In this document: in pieces, positions 54,244 through 62,728 of the stretch
Position numbering within the stretch: position 1 is the first letter of the stretch
How the letters are laid out: the number at the start of each line of letters is the position of its first letter
Assembly (NCBI RefSeq): GCF_010365105.1
Contig: NZ_JAAFGZ010000010.1
Coordinates: forward strand, 1 to 64,000
DNA from: Polaromonas sp.
GTDB taxonomy: Bacteria > Pseudomonadota > Gammaproteobacteria > Burkholderiales > Burkholderiaceae_C
Length of the DNA stretch: 64,000 nucleotides
Direction of reading: 5' to 3'
Notes under the pieces: model-generated
The model's input: only the letters and a program-made list of their open reading frames with translations
Databases searched by the model: none
Told to the model about the DNA's origin: nothing
Program-made: the position numbers and the translations under genes

Positions 54244-55851
54244 ATGACCACGCTCGAATCCAAACTCAACGCCCGTTCCGCCGACTTCCAGGCCAACGCC
54301 GCCGCCATGCGCGCGCTGGTCGACGACCTGCATGTGCAGCTTGCCAAGTCTGCCGCCGGCGGAGGCGAAGTGTCCCGCGCCCGGCACACGGCGCGCGGCA
54401 AGCTGCTGCCGCGCGACCGGGTGCAGATGCTGCTCGACCCCGGCACGCCGTTCCTGGAAGTCGCACCGCTGGCCGCGCTTGGCATGTACAAGGGCGACGC
54501 GCCCTGCGCCGGCCTGATCGTCGGCATTGGCCGCGTCAGCGGCGTCGATTGCATGATCGTCTGCAACGACGCCACGGTGAAGGGCGGCACCTATTACCCG
54601 CTGACCGTCAAGAAACATTTGCGCGCACAGGAAATCGCCCAGCAAAACAACCTGACCTGCATCTACCTGGTCGATTCGGGCGGCGCCAACCTGCCCAACC
54701 AGGACGAGGTGTTCCCCGACCGTGACCATTTTGGCCGCATCTTTTTCAACCAGGCGACCATGAGTTCGCTGGGCATTTCGCAGATCGCCGTGGTGATGGG
54801 GTCGTGTACCGCAGGCGGCGCCTACGTGCCCGCCATGAGCGACGAAAGCATCATCGTCAAGAACCAGGGAACGATTTTTCTGGGCGGCCCGCCGCTGGTC
54901 AAGGCAGCGACCGGCGAAGTTGTGACGGCCGAAGACCTGGGCGGCGGCGATGTGCACACGCGCCTCTCGGGCGTGGCCGACCACCTGGCGCAAAACGATC
55001 TGCATGCGCTGGCGCTGGCGCGGGCCTCGGTCAAGAATTTGAATAAAAATAAGGTTTCTGCGCATGCTGGACGGACATCAGTAGCTCCTGAATTCGTAGC
55101 AGAAGAGCTTTACGGCGTTATTCCTGTCGATGTGCGCAAGCCCTTCGACGTGCGCGAAATTATCGCCCGCATCGTCGATGGCAGCGAATTCGACGAGTTC
55201 AAGGCGCGCTACGGCACCACCATCGTTTGCGGCTTTGCGCACATCGAAGGCATGCCGGTCGGCATCATCGCCAACAACGGCATTTTGTTCAGCGAGTCGG
55301 CGCTCAAGGCGACGCATTTCATCGAACTGTGCTGCCAGCGCAAGATTCCGTTGGTGTTTTTGCAGAATATCACCGGCTTCATGGTCGGCCGCAAATACGA
55401 AAACGAGGGCATCGCCCGCAACGGCGCCAAGATGGTCACGGCCGTGGCAACGGCGGCGGTGCCCAAGTTCACCGTCATCATCGGCGGCAGTTTTGGTGCC
55501 GGCAACTACGGCATGTGCGGCCGCGCGTTTTCGCCGCGTTTCTTGTGGATGTGGCCGAATGCGCGCATCAGCGTCATGGGCGGCGACCAGGCGGCGGGTG
55601 TGCTCGCCACTGTCAAGCGCGACGGCATCGAGGGCAAGGGCGGCGCCTGGAGCGCAGAAGAAGAAGAAGCCTTCAAGGCGCCGATCCGCAGCCAGTACGA
55701 ACACCAGGGCCACCCGTATTACGCCACCGCCCGGCTCTGGGACGACGGCGTGATCGACCCGGCCGACACGCGCCGCGTGCTGGCGCTCGGCCTGAGCGCA
55801 TCGCAGAATGCGCCGATTCCCGAGACGAAGTTCGGCCTGTTCAGGATGTAA
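54244..55851 (+). CDS. liuB: 3-Methylcrotonyl-CoA carboxylase, carboxyltransferase subunit
   Basis: A 535-residue biotin-dependent carboxyltransferase that moves carboxyl from biotin to 3-methylcrotonyl-CoA. Family landmarks: [20 protein letters not shown] near 136, [16 protein letters not shown] near 192, [20 protein letters not shown] near 416 and [12 protein letters not shown] near 443. Residues ~266-285 ([19 protein letters not shown]) are encoded by an AT-rich patch similar to the dispersed repeat, but the spacing to EELYGVIP is normal for the family. It is followed directly by liuC, whose start abuts its stop. Confidence 0.95.
   Translation: MTTLESKLNARSADFQANAAAMRALVDDLHVQLAKSAAGGGEVSRARHTARGKLLPRDRVQMLLDPGTPFLEVAPLAALGMYKGDAPCAGLIVGIGRVSGVDCMIVCNDATVKGGTYYPLTVKKHLRAQEIAQQNNLTCIYLVDSGGANLPNQDEVFPDRDHFGRIFFNQATMSSLGISQIAVVMGSCTAGGAYVPAMSDESIIVKNQGTIFLGGPPLVKAATGEVVTAEDLGGGDVHTRLSGVADHLAQNDLHALALARASVKNLNKNKVSAHAGRTSVAPEFVAEELYGVIPVDVRKPFDVREIIARIVDGSEFDEFKARYGTTIVCGFAHIEGMPVGIIANNGILFSESALKATHFIELCCQRKIPLVFLQNITGFMVGRKYENEGIARNGAKMVTAVATAAVPKFTVIIGGSFGAGNYGMCGRAFSPRFLWMWPNARISVMGGDQAAGVLATVKRDGIEGKGGAWSAEEEEAFKAPIRSQYEHQGHPYYATARLWDDGVIDPADTRRVLALGLSASQNAPIPETKFGLFRM
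55041..55103 (+). repeat. AT-rich repeat-like patch inside liuB
   Basis: Contains AATAAAAATAAGGTTTCTGC, GCATGCTGGACGG and CATCAGTAGCTCCTGAATTC followed by GTAGCA. Block order (AAATAAGG, TGCGCA, spacer, AGTAGCT...TAGCA) agrees with the family, but the match is diverged and the protein length here is normal. It may be a replacement or a chance AT-rich patch. Confidence 0.4.
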
Positions 55852-56634
55852 ATGATGAGTGCCCTTCAAACCACCCAAGACGGCGCCGTGCTCACGCTCA
55901 CGCTCAGCCGCCCCGACATCCGCAACGCCTTCAACGACGAGGTGATTGCTGAAATCACTGCCGCCTTTCAGGACGCCGCCAGCAGAGCCGAGGTGCGCGC
56001 CGTGGTGCTGGCGGCCACTGGGCCGGCCTTTTGCGCCGGCGCTGACTTGAACTGGATGCGCCGCATGGCCGACTACACGCGCGACGAAAACCTGCTTGAT
56101 GCCGCCGCGCTGGCCGAAATGCTGCGCGTGATGTACGAATGCCCCAAGCCGACCGTCGCCCGCATTCAGGGCGATGTGTATGCGGGCGGCATGGGGCTGG
56201 TAGCGGCCTGCGACATGGCGGTCAGCGTCGACACGGCGAACTTTTGCCTGAGCGAAGTCAAGCTGGGGCTGATTCCGGCCACCATCAGCCCGTATGTGAT
56301 CCGTGCGATGGGCGCACGCGCGGCGCACCGTTACTTTCTGACCGCCGAGCGCTTCGATGCAAAAGAGGCGCACCGCATCGGCTTCGTGCATGAGGTGGTC
56401 AGCGCCGAACAACTGGATGCCAAGGTGGCGGAATTGACAGGCGCGCTGGTCAACGCAAGTCCGAACGCGGTGCGCAGTTGCAAGACGCTGGTGCAGGAAG
56501 TGGCGGGCCGTGACATCGAGGCGCTGCTGATTGGCCGCACCGTAGAAGGCATTGCCGATATCCGCACCAGCAGCGAAGGCCGGGAGGGCGTGCAATCTTT
56601 CCTGCAAAAGCGCAAGCCGTCATGGCTCGCTTGA
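55852..56634 (+). CDS. liuC: Methylglutaconyl-CoA hydratase (enoyl-CoA hydratase family)
   Basis: A 260-residue crotonase-fold protein acting after the carboxylase in leucine breakdown, forming hydroxymethylglutaryl-CoA. Oxyanion-hole segments are AFCAGADLNWM near 61 and QGDVYAGGMGLVAACDMAV near 103; LSEVKLGLIPATISPYVI near 130 holds the usual catalytic Glu position. The start ATG abuts the liuB stop (TAAATG), so expression is coupled. The name rests on the operon context as well as on similarity. Confidence 0.92.
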   Translation: MMSALQTTQDGAVLTLTLSRPDIRNAFNDEVIAEITAAFQDAASRAEVRAVVLAATGPAFCAGADLNWMRRMADYTRDENLLDAAALAEMLRVMYECPKPTVARIQGDVYAGGMGLVAACDMAVSVDTANFCLSEVKLGLIPATISPYVIRAMGARAAHRYFLTAERFDAKEAHRIGFVHEVVSAEQLDAKVAELTGALVNASPNAVRSCKTLVQEVAGRDIEALLIGRTVEGIADIRTSSEGREGVQSFLQKRKPSWLA

Positions 56635-56687
56635 GGTTAATGATGCTTGCGCAAGCTCGTCCTTTTGTCCGTTCGTGCCAGCACTGG

Positions 56688-56772
56688 CCGCGGAACTGGC
56701 TTTGCCCGTCCGCAGGCGAGGCAGCCCCCTCGGGGGGCAGCGCAGTACGTGAAGGGACAAGCGTGGGGGTTT
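56688..56772. repeat. GC-rich dispersed repeat, copy 3 (reverse orientation)
   Basis: Contains GCAGCCCCCTCGGGGGGCAG, the reverse complement of the core of copies 1 and 2, with the flank GACAAGCGTGGGGGT corresponding to the ACCCCCACG border of the other two. The right part (GGCTTTGCC) also agrees with the CCGGCAAAGCC block. Beyond these blocks it has diverged. It lies in the 139-base gap between liuC and the DUF4126 gene. Confidence 0.75.
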
Positions 56773-56773
56773 T

Positions 56774-57445
56774 ATGAATGCACTTGACACCGCGCAACTT
56801 GTCGCCTTGGCTGGCGCCGTGGGCTGGGCCAGCGGCATACGCCTGTACCTGGTGCTGTTGCTGACCGGTCTGGCAGGTTACATGGGCTGGATGCAATTGC
56901 CGCAGGGGCTGCACCTGCTGGCCAATCCGGTGGTGCTGGGCGCCAGCGGCTTCATGGTGTTTGTCGAGTTTTTTGCCGACAAGATTCCGGGGCTCGATTC
57001 GCTCTGGGATGTGGTGCACACCGTCATCCGTATTCCGGCGGGTGCGGCGCTGGCGGCCGGCGTGTTCAGTGCCGACAGCGCTGCGATGAGTTTGGTAGCG
57101 GCTTTGGTAGGCGGTACGCTCGCTGGCACCAGTTTTGCCGCCAAGGCCACGTCGCGGGCGGCGATCAACACCTCGCCCGAGCCGTTCAGCAACATCGGTA
57201 CCTCGCTGGTCGAGGACAGCCTGGTGCCGGCGGGACTGTGGCTGGCGGTCGCCCATCCCTTTGTCTTCCTGCCCGTGCTGGTCGTGGTGCTGGTGCTCAG
57301 CGTCTGGCTGATCCGCCTGTGTTGGCGCTTTTTGACCCAGCTGTTTTCCCGCGTGGCGCGTATTTTCAGCGGCAAGCCTGATCCCGGCTTGTCGCCTGCT
57401 TTTACCCTGAAGTCCCCTTTTTCAAAGAATGACCCTCATGTTTAA
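56774..57445 (+). CDS. DUF4126 membrane protein
   Basis: A 223-residue integral membrane protein with about five hydrophobic segments (8-30, 32-50, 55-72, 90-125 and 155-190). The segments GWASGIRLYLVLLLTGL and ADKIPGLDSLWDVVHTVIRIP followed by AGTSFAAKATSRAAINTSPE are typical of the DUF4126 family. No function is known. It sits between liuC and mccA, and its last 8 bases overlap the mccA start, so translation is probably coupled. The liu cluster has no evident need for it. Confidence 0.85.
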   Translation: MNALDTAQLVALAGAVGWASGIRLYLVLLLTGLAGYMGWMQLPQGLHLLANPVVLGASGFMVFVEFFADKIPGLDSLWDVVHTVIRIPAGAALAAGVFSADSAAMSLVAALVGGTLAGTSFAAKATSRAAINTSPEPFSNIGTSLVEDSLVPAGLWLAVAHPFVFLPVLVVVLVLSVWLIRLCWRFLTQLFSRVARIFSGKPDPGLSPAFTLKSPFSKNDPHV

Positions 57446-59450
57446 AAAAATCCTCATTGCCAACCGGGGCGAGATCGCTTGCCGCGTTGCCGCCACCGCT
57501 AGACGCATGGCCATCAAGACCGTGGCCGTCTATTCGGACGCCGATGCCAGCGCCAAGCATGTAGGCTATTGCGACGAAGCGATCCACATCGGCGGCAGCG
57601 CACCTAAAGACAGCTACCTGCGCTGGGAAAAAATCATCGAAGCGGCCAAGGCGACGGGTGCCGAGGCGATTCACCCCGGCTACGGTTTTTTGAGCGAAAA
57701 CGAGGAATTCGCCCAGGCCTGCGCCAACGCCGGGCTCGTCTTTATCGGCCCGCCCGCGTCCGCCATCAAAGCGATGGGCCTGAAAGCCGAGTCCAAGCAA
57801 CTGATGGAAAAAGCCGGCGTGCCGCTGGTGCCGGGTTACCACGGCGCGGACCAGGACCCGGTCATGCTCCAGCGCGAAGCCGACCGCATCGGCTACCCGG
57901 TGCTGATCAAGGCCAGCGCAGGCGGCGGCGGCAAGGGCATGCGGGCGGTGGAGAAATCCGAAGATTTTGCAGCGGCGCTGGCCTCCTGCAAGCGCGAAGC
58001 CATCAACAGCTTTGGCAATGACACGGTGCTGGTTGAAAAATACGCACAGCGCCCGCGCCATATCGAAATCCAGGTGTTCGGCGACATGCACGGCAACTAC
58101 GTCTATCTGTTCGAGCGCGATTGCTCGGTGCAGCGGCGGCACCAGAAGGTGCTCGAAGAAGCGCCGGCACCCGGCATGACGCCGGAAATGCGCGCCCAGA
58201 TGGGCGAAGCCGCCGTGGCCGCTGCCCGTGCTGTGAACTATGTGGGCGCAGGCACGGTGGAATTCATCGTCGAGCAGCGCGCCGACGGCAGCATGAATTT
58301 CTTTTTCATGGAAATGAACACGCGCTTGCAGGTCGAGCATCCGGTGACCGAAGCCATCACCGGGCTGGATTTGGTCGAATGGCAATTGCGTGTGGCATCG
58401 GGCGAGCCGCTGCCGCTGGCGCAAGACCAGCTGAAGATCAACGGCCATGCCATTGAAGCGCGCATCTGCGCCGAGAATCCGGACAACAATTTTTTGCCGA
58501 CCACCGGCACGCTGCATGTGTACGACAAGCCGGTGTGCACGGCGTTTGAACGCGCGGACTTGAGCAACGCGGGCATTGCGGTCCGCATCGACGACGGCGT
58601 GCGTCAGGGTGACACGATTTCGCCGTTCTACGACTCGATGGTCGCCAAGCTCATCGTGCATGGCCAGACACGCGAAGAAGCGCTGGCCCGCATGGACGAG
58701 GCGCTGGCGCAGACCCGCATCGTCGGACTTTCTACCAACGTACAGTTTTTGCGCTATGTGGTGCGCAGCCCGTCGTTTGCCGAGGCCAATCTGGACACGG
58801 CCCTGATTCCGCGCGAAGAAGCCGTGCTGTTCAAACAGGAGCCTGTCGGCTTGCCGATGGCGGCAGCCAGCGCGATTGCCCAGACGCTGCTGAGCGAAAA
58901 AGCCGCTGAAGGCAGCGACCCGTTCAGCCGCCGCGACGGCTGGCAAACGCATGGCGTCACGCAGCGGCCCTTTGAATTTGACTTCAAGGGCGAGCCGGCT
59001 AAAGCCACCTTGACTTACGGCCATGACGGCGCTTTGCAACTGGCTGTCGGCGACGTGTCGGGGCCGCTGGTGTTTGCCAAAAATGCGCATGGCATCGACA
59101 TTCAGTTCGCCGGCCAGCGCCTGACGGCAACGGTCTACACCCAGGGCGAGGTTGATCATGTTTTTACCGCGCGTGGCGCGACCCAGATCACGGCGATCGA
59201 TTTGCTGGCGCATGCCGGCGAAAGTCACGCTGAAGGCGGCCGCCTGACTGCACCCATGCCCGGCAAGATATTGTCGTTCTCGGTCAAGGCCGGCGACAAG
59301 GTCACCAAAGGCCAGCCGCTGGCGGTGATGGAAGCGATGAAAATGGAGCACACGATTGCCGCACCCGCCGACGGCGTGGTCGAGGAACTGCTGTACGCCC
59401 CGGGCGACCAGGTGACCGAAGGGTCGGAACTGCTCAAAATAACGGTCTGA
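57438..59450 (+). CDS. liuD: 3-Methylcrotonyl-CoA carboxylase, biotin-carboxylase/BCCP subunit
   Basis: A 670-residue enzyme that carboxylates its own biotin. The biotin carboxylase N-domain starts MFKKILIANRGEIACRV, the ATP-grasp domain has IKASAGGGGKGMRAV near 158 and EMNTRLQVEHPVTEAITG near 290, a linker/BT region spans 450-590, and the C-terminal biotinyl domain has the target lysine K635 in EAMKMEHT. The ATG at 57438 aligns with the family N terminus. It works with LiuB, encoded two genes upstream. Confidence 0.95.
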   Translation: MFKKILIANRGEIACRVAATARRMAIKTVAVYSDADASAKHVGYCDEAIHIGGSAPKDSYLRWEKIIEAAKATGAEAIHPGYGFLSENEEFAQACANAGLVFIGPPASAIKAMGLKAESKQLMEKAGVPLVPGYHGADQDPVMLQREADRIGYPVLIKASAGGGGKGMRAVEKSEDFAAALASCKREAINSFGNDTVLVEKYAQRPRHIEIQVFGDMHGNYVYLFERDCSVQRRHQKVLEEAPAPGMTPEMRAQMGEAAVAAARAVNYVGAGTVEFIVEQRADGSMNFFFMEMNTRLQVEHPVTEAITGLDLVEWQLRVASGEPLPLAQDQLKINGHAIEARICAENPDNNFLPTTGTLHVYDKPVCTAFERADLSNAGIAVRIDDGVRQGDTISPFYDSMVAKLIVHGQTREEALARMDEALAQTRIVGLSTNVQFLRYVVRSPSFAEANLDTALIPREEAVLFKQEPVGLPMAAASAIAQTLLSEKAAEGSDPFSRRDGWQTHGVTQRPFEFDFKGEPAKATLTYGHDGALQLAVGDVSGPLVFAKNAHGIDIQFAGQRLTATVYTQGEVDHVFTARGATQITAIDLLAHAGESHAEGGRLTAPMPGKILSFSVKAGDKVTKGQPLAVMEAMKMEHTIAAPADGVVEELLYAPGDQVTEGSELLKITV

Positions 59451-59468
59451 AATTAACGGGAATCCTGA

Positions 59469-60389
59469 ATGCGCATCAGTTTTTGCTGTACCGGTACCAA
59501 AGCCCAGCCCTGGCTGGATGGCTTGCATGCCGCCTTTCCCGGCGCCGAGGTGGAAGTCTGGTCGGCGGGCAAGCCTCCTGCCGACTATGCCGTGGTCTGG
59601 ACGCCGCCACAGCAGTTTATCGACGAGCAAACGCAACTCAAAGGCATCTTCAACATTGGCGCCGGTGTCGATGCGTTGATGACACTGCGCTTGCCATCCG
59701 GCATACCGGTCGTTCGGCTGGATGACGCCGGCATGTCGGTGCAGATGACCGAATACGTCTGCCATGCGGTGATCCGGCATTTTCGGGAATTCGACGGCTA
59801 TGAGTCAGATGCCGCGCAAGGCAAATGGACTTACCGAAAACCCCGGATGCGCCAGGATTTCCCGGTCGGTGTCATGGGGCTGGGTATCCTGGGCGAGCGC
59901 GTCAGCCGGGCGCTGGCGCAATTCGAGTTTCCGGTTCAGGGCTGGAGCCGCAGCGCCAGGACGATTCCCGGCGTGCAATGCTTTTCAGGCGAGGCCGGCT
60001 TCAACGATTTTCTGGCGACCAGCCGCATCCTGGTGTGCCTGCTGCCCCTGACGCCGGACACTGAAAACATCATGCGCCACGATACGCTGGCCCGCCTGCA
60101 GCCGGGCGGCTATGTGATCAACGTGGCGCGGGGGCACCACCTAGTGGACAACGACCTGATGGCGCTGATCGACAGCGGCCACCTGGCCGGCGCCACGCTC
60201 GATGTCTTTCGCACCGAGCCGCTGCCGGCTGAGCATCCTTTCTGGACGCATCCGAACATTACCGTCACCCCGCACACGTCGGCCCGCACGCTGCGCGAGG
60301 AAAGCATTGCGCAGATTGCCGGCAAGATCCGTGCGCTCCAGCGCGGCGAACCGGTGGCCGGCGTCGTCAATCATCTGCGCGGCTACTGA
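59469..60389 (+). CDS. ghrA: Glyoxylate/hydroxypyruvate reductase A (D-2-hydroxyacid dehydrogenase)
   Basis: A 306-residue NAD(P)-dependent reductase. The Rossmann glycine motif is GVMGLGILGERV near 137; the catalytic Arg lies in INVARGHHLVDNDL near 225, the Glu near FRTEPLPAEHPF and the His in TPHTSARTLREES near 275. Those residues define the D-2-hydroxyacid dehydrogenase family, and the overall pattern fits GhrA. It begins 18 bases after liuD, but its link to leucine breakdown is not obvious; it may handle glyoxylate. Confidence 0.88.
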   Translation: MRISFCCTGTKAQPWLDGLHAAFPGAEVEVWSAGKPPADYAVVWTPPQQFIDEQTQLKGIFNIGAGVDALMTLRLPSGIPVVRLDDAGMSVQMTEYVCHAVIRHFREFDGYESDAAQGKWTYRKPRMRQDFPVGVMGLGILGERVSRALAQFEFPVQGWSRSARTIPGVQCFSGEAGFNDFLATSRILVCLLPLTPDTENIMRHDTLARLQPGGYVINVARGHHLVDNDLMALIDSGHLAGATLDVFRTEPLPAEHPFWTHPNITVTPHTSARTLREESIAQIAGKIRALQRGEPVAGVVNHLRGY

Positions 60390-60595
60390 TACGGCGGGGT
60401 TTGGCAGGGCAGGCCTTGCCCATTGCAGGACAAGCGTGCTGCTTTTTGCCTGAACCTTCGCCGACGAAGTTTCGGGTTTTCCGCTGCTTGCATTGCAGGC
60501 GACTACAGGGTAAGTGCCTAGTCGCCGAGTAAGTAGGCGGTAAGTCCTCCTCCTTAATCTTCATCTCACGAAATTTACTCAGAGGAGATAGTGAT
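60390..60595. promoter_or_regulatory. Leader of yjcH-actP with repeated GTAAGT elements
   Basis: In this 206-base gap, GGGTAAGTGCC, GAGTAAGTAGG and CGGTAAGTCC occur within 60508-60546, spaced about 19 and 12 bases apart. GCCTA (60516-60520) and TAGGC (60534-60538) form a small inverted pair. The strong AGAGGAGA ribosome-binding site for yjcH is at 60581-60588. The clustered element could be a regulator-binding region; I do not recognise the regulator. Confidence 0.45.
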
Positions 60596-60904
60596 ATGGA
60601 TGATGATTTGGTCCAACGGATTGCAAGAAATCCAAAATACCAGGAGCTCAAGGCCAAGCGCACCAGCTACGGCTGGTGGCTCACGCTGGCGATGATGGTC
60701 GTGTACTACGGCTTCATCCTGCTGGTGGCCTTCAACAAGCCCTTTCTTTCCCAGCGGATGGGCGAGGGCGTGATGACCATAGGCGTTCCCATCGGCTTTG
60801 GCGTGATTGTCTTCACCATCGTGATCACGGCCATTTACGTCCAGCGCGCGAACAAAGAGTTCGACGACCTGACGGCAGAAGTGACCAAGGCGGTGCTCAA
60901 ATGA
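60596..60904 (+). CDS. yjcH: DUF485 membrane protein (YjcH)
   Basis: A 102-residue protein with two transmembrane helices (about 27-48 and 60-83) and the DUF485 signature [20 protein letters not shown] at the N terminus. It regularly accompanies acetate symporters. The last four bases overlap the actP start (ATGA), so the two are translationally coupled. It is thought to support ActP but its exact role is unknown. Confidence 0.93.
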   Translation: MDDDLVQRIARNPKYQELKAKRTSYGWWLTLAMMVVYYGFILLVAFNKPFLSQRMGEGVMTIGVPIGFGVIVFTIVITAIYVQRANKEFDDLTAEVTKAVLK

Positions 60905-62628
60905 ATTTCAAATCCGACAACGTGCGGCGCATCCTGACGCTGCTGGCTTTGCTTGGCGTATCGGCTGCGGCCTGGTCCGCCGGCGCAGACCTGGGCCAGG
61001 CTGAAAAGCAGCCCACCAACTGGACAGCCATTGGCATGTTCGGCGGCTTCGTGGTGCTGACGCTGTTCATCACCAAGTGGGCCGCGTCCAAGACCAAGTC
61101 AGCTGCTGACTTCTACACCGGCGGCGGTGGCATCACCGGCTTTCAAAACGGCCTGGCGATTGCCGGCGACTACATGTCGGCCGCGTCCTTCCTGGGTATT
61201 TCCGCTGCCGTGATGGCCAGCGGCTTTGACGGCCTGATCTACTCCATCGGCTTTCTGGTCGGCTGGCCGGTCATCACCTTCCTGATGGCCGAGCGCCTGC
61301 GCAACCTGGGCAAGTTCACCTTTGCCGACGTGGCGGCTTTTCGCTTCAAACAGGCGCCGGTCCGCATTTTTGCGGCATCGGGCACGCTGGTCGTCGTGGC
61401 GTTCTACCTGATCGCCCAGATGGTGGGTGCGGGCCAGCTGATCAAGCTGTTGTTCGGCCTGGAGTACTGGATCGCCGTGGTCATCGTCGGTACTTTGATG
61501 ATGGTGTATGTGCTGTTCGGCGGCATGACCGCCACCACCTGGGTGCAGATCATCAAGGCCTGTTTGCTACTAGGGGGCGCCAGTTTCATGGCGATCATGG
61601 TGCTCTGGCACTTCGGTTTCAGCCCTGAAGCCATGTTTGCCGGCGCGGTGGCGATCAAGACCGATCTGGCATTGAAAGACGGCAAGACTGCCGAAGCCGC
61701 CGCAGCGCTTGGACAGTCCATCATGGGCCCGGGCAACTTCGTGAAAGACCCGATCTCGGCCATTTCCTTCGGCATGGCGCTGATGTTCGGCACCGCCGGC
61801 CTGCCACACATCCTGATGCGCTTCTTTACCGTGCCAAGCGCCAAGGAAGCGCGCAAGTCGGTGATGTGGGCGACCGGCTGGATCGGCTACTTCTACCTGC
61901 TGACCTTCATCATCGGTTTTGGCGCCATCACCTTCGTGCTGACCAACCCGTCCTTCCTGGACGCCAAGGGCGCCCTGCTCGGCGGCGGCAACATGGCGGC
62001 TATTCACCTGGCCAACGCCGTGGGCGGCAACGTGTTCCTGGGCTTCATCTCGGCGGTGGCGTTTGCCACGATCGTCGCGGTGGTCGCTGGCCTGACGCTG
62101 TCGGGTGCCTCTGCCGTGTCGCATGACCTGTACGCCACCGTGATCAAGCAGGGCAAGGCCGACAGTGCCTCGGAACTGCGCATCTCCAAAATGACCACTG
62201 TCGCCCTGGGCGTGATTGCCGTGGTGCTGGGCATTGCCTTCGAGAAGCAGAACATCGCCTTCATGGTGTCCCTGGCTTTTGCCATCGCAGCGTCAGCCAA
62301 CTTCCCAGTGCTATTCATGTCCGTGCTGTGGAAAGACTGCACCACACGCGGTGCGGTGATTGGCGGCTTCCTGGGCCTGATCTCGTCGGTGGCGCTGACA
62401 GTGGTGTCGCCTTCCGTGTGGGAAGCCACGCTGGGCAACCCCAAGGGTTCGGCGCTGTTCCCTTACGCTTCGCCGGCCTTATTCTCGATGACCATCGGCT
62501 TTCTGGGCATCTGGCTATTCTCCATCATGGACAACAGCAAGCAGGCCAAGATCGACCGCGCTGGTTTCCTGGCGCAGCAAGTGCGCTCTGAAACCGGCAT
62601 CGGCGCTTCGGGTGCATCCGGCCACTGA
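60901..62628 (+). CDS. actP: Cation/acetate symporter
   Basis: A 575-residue sodium:solute symporter with a cleavable-looking N-terminal segment ([18 protein letters not shown]) and thirteen or so hydrophobic helices. Family signatures include [20 protein letters not shown] near 72 and the SSS motif [20 protein letters not shown] near 118. It imports acetate (and probably glycolate) with a cation. Coupled to yjcH upstream, and closed by a clear terminator. Acetate imported here joins the acetyl-CoA pool made by the liu pathway. Confidence 0.95.
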   Translation: MNFKSDNVRRILTLLALLGVSAAAWSAGADLGQAEKQPTNWTAIGMFGGFVVLTLFITKWAASKTKSAADFYTGGGGITGFQNGLAIAGDYMSAASFLGISAAVMASGFDGLIYSIGFLVGWPVITFLMAERLRNLGKFTFADVAAFRFKQAPVRIFAASGTLVVVAFYLIAQMVGAGQLIKLLFGLEYWIAVVIVGTLMMVYVLFGGMTATTWVQIIKACLLLGGASFMAIMVLWHFGFSPEAMFAGAVAIKTDLALKDGKTAEAAAALGQSIMGPGNFVKDPISAISFGMALMFGTAGLPHILMRFFTVPSAKEARKSVMWATGWIGYFYLLTFIIGFGAITFVLTNPSFLDAKGALLGGGNMAAIHLANAVGGNVFLGFISAVAFATIVAVVAGLTLSGASAVSHDLYATVIKQGKADSASELRISKMTTVALGVIAVVLGIAFEKQNIAFMVSLAFAIAASANFPVLFMSVLWKDCTTRGAVIGGFLGLISSVALTVVSPSVWEATLGNPKGSALFPYASPALFSMTIGFLGIWLFSIMDNSKQAKIDRAGFLAQQVRSETGIGASGASGH

Positions 62629-62676
62629 GGATGTTTGCCTGACCAGGCGGGCTCTCGGCCCGCTTGGCGATAATTC

Positions 62677-62713
62677 AAAAGGACTGCAGGACCATTGCCT
62701 GCAGTCCTTTTTT
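62677..62713 (+). terminator. Rho-independent terminator after actP
   Basis: A perfect 10-bp stem, GGACTGCAGG (62681-62690) with CCTGCAGTCC (62698-62707), and a run of Ts follow the actP stop by about 50 bases, preceded by AAAA. It is a textbook intrinsic terminator. It ends only 16 bases before the next gene's start, so that gene may depend on read-through or a promoter inside this region. Confidence 0.92.
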
Positions 62714-62728
62714 CATGGGATGCCCGCC

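Noticed and set aside
55041..55103. Insertion of the AT-rich repeat that lengthens LiuB.
   Set aside because: The distance between the flanking conserved motifs (NLN and EELYGVIP) appears normal for the family, so no added length is supported; only a repeat-like composition remains.
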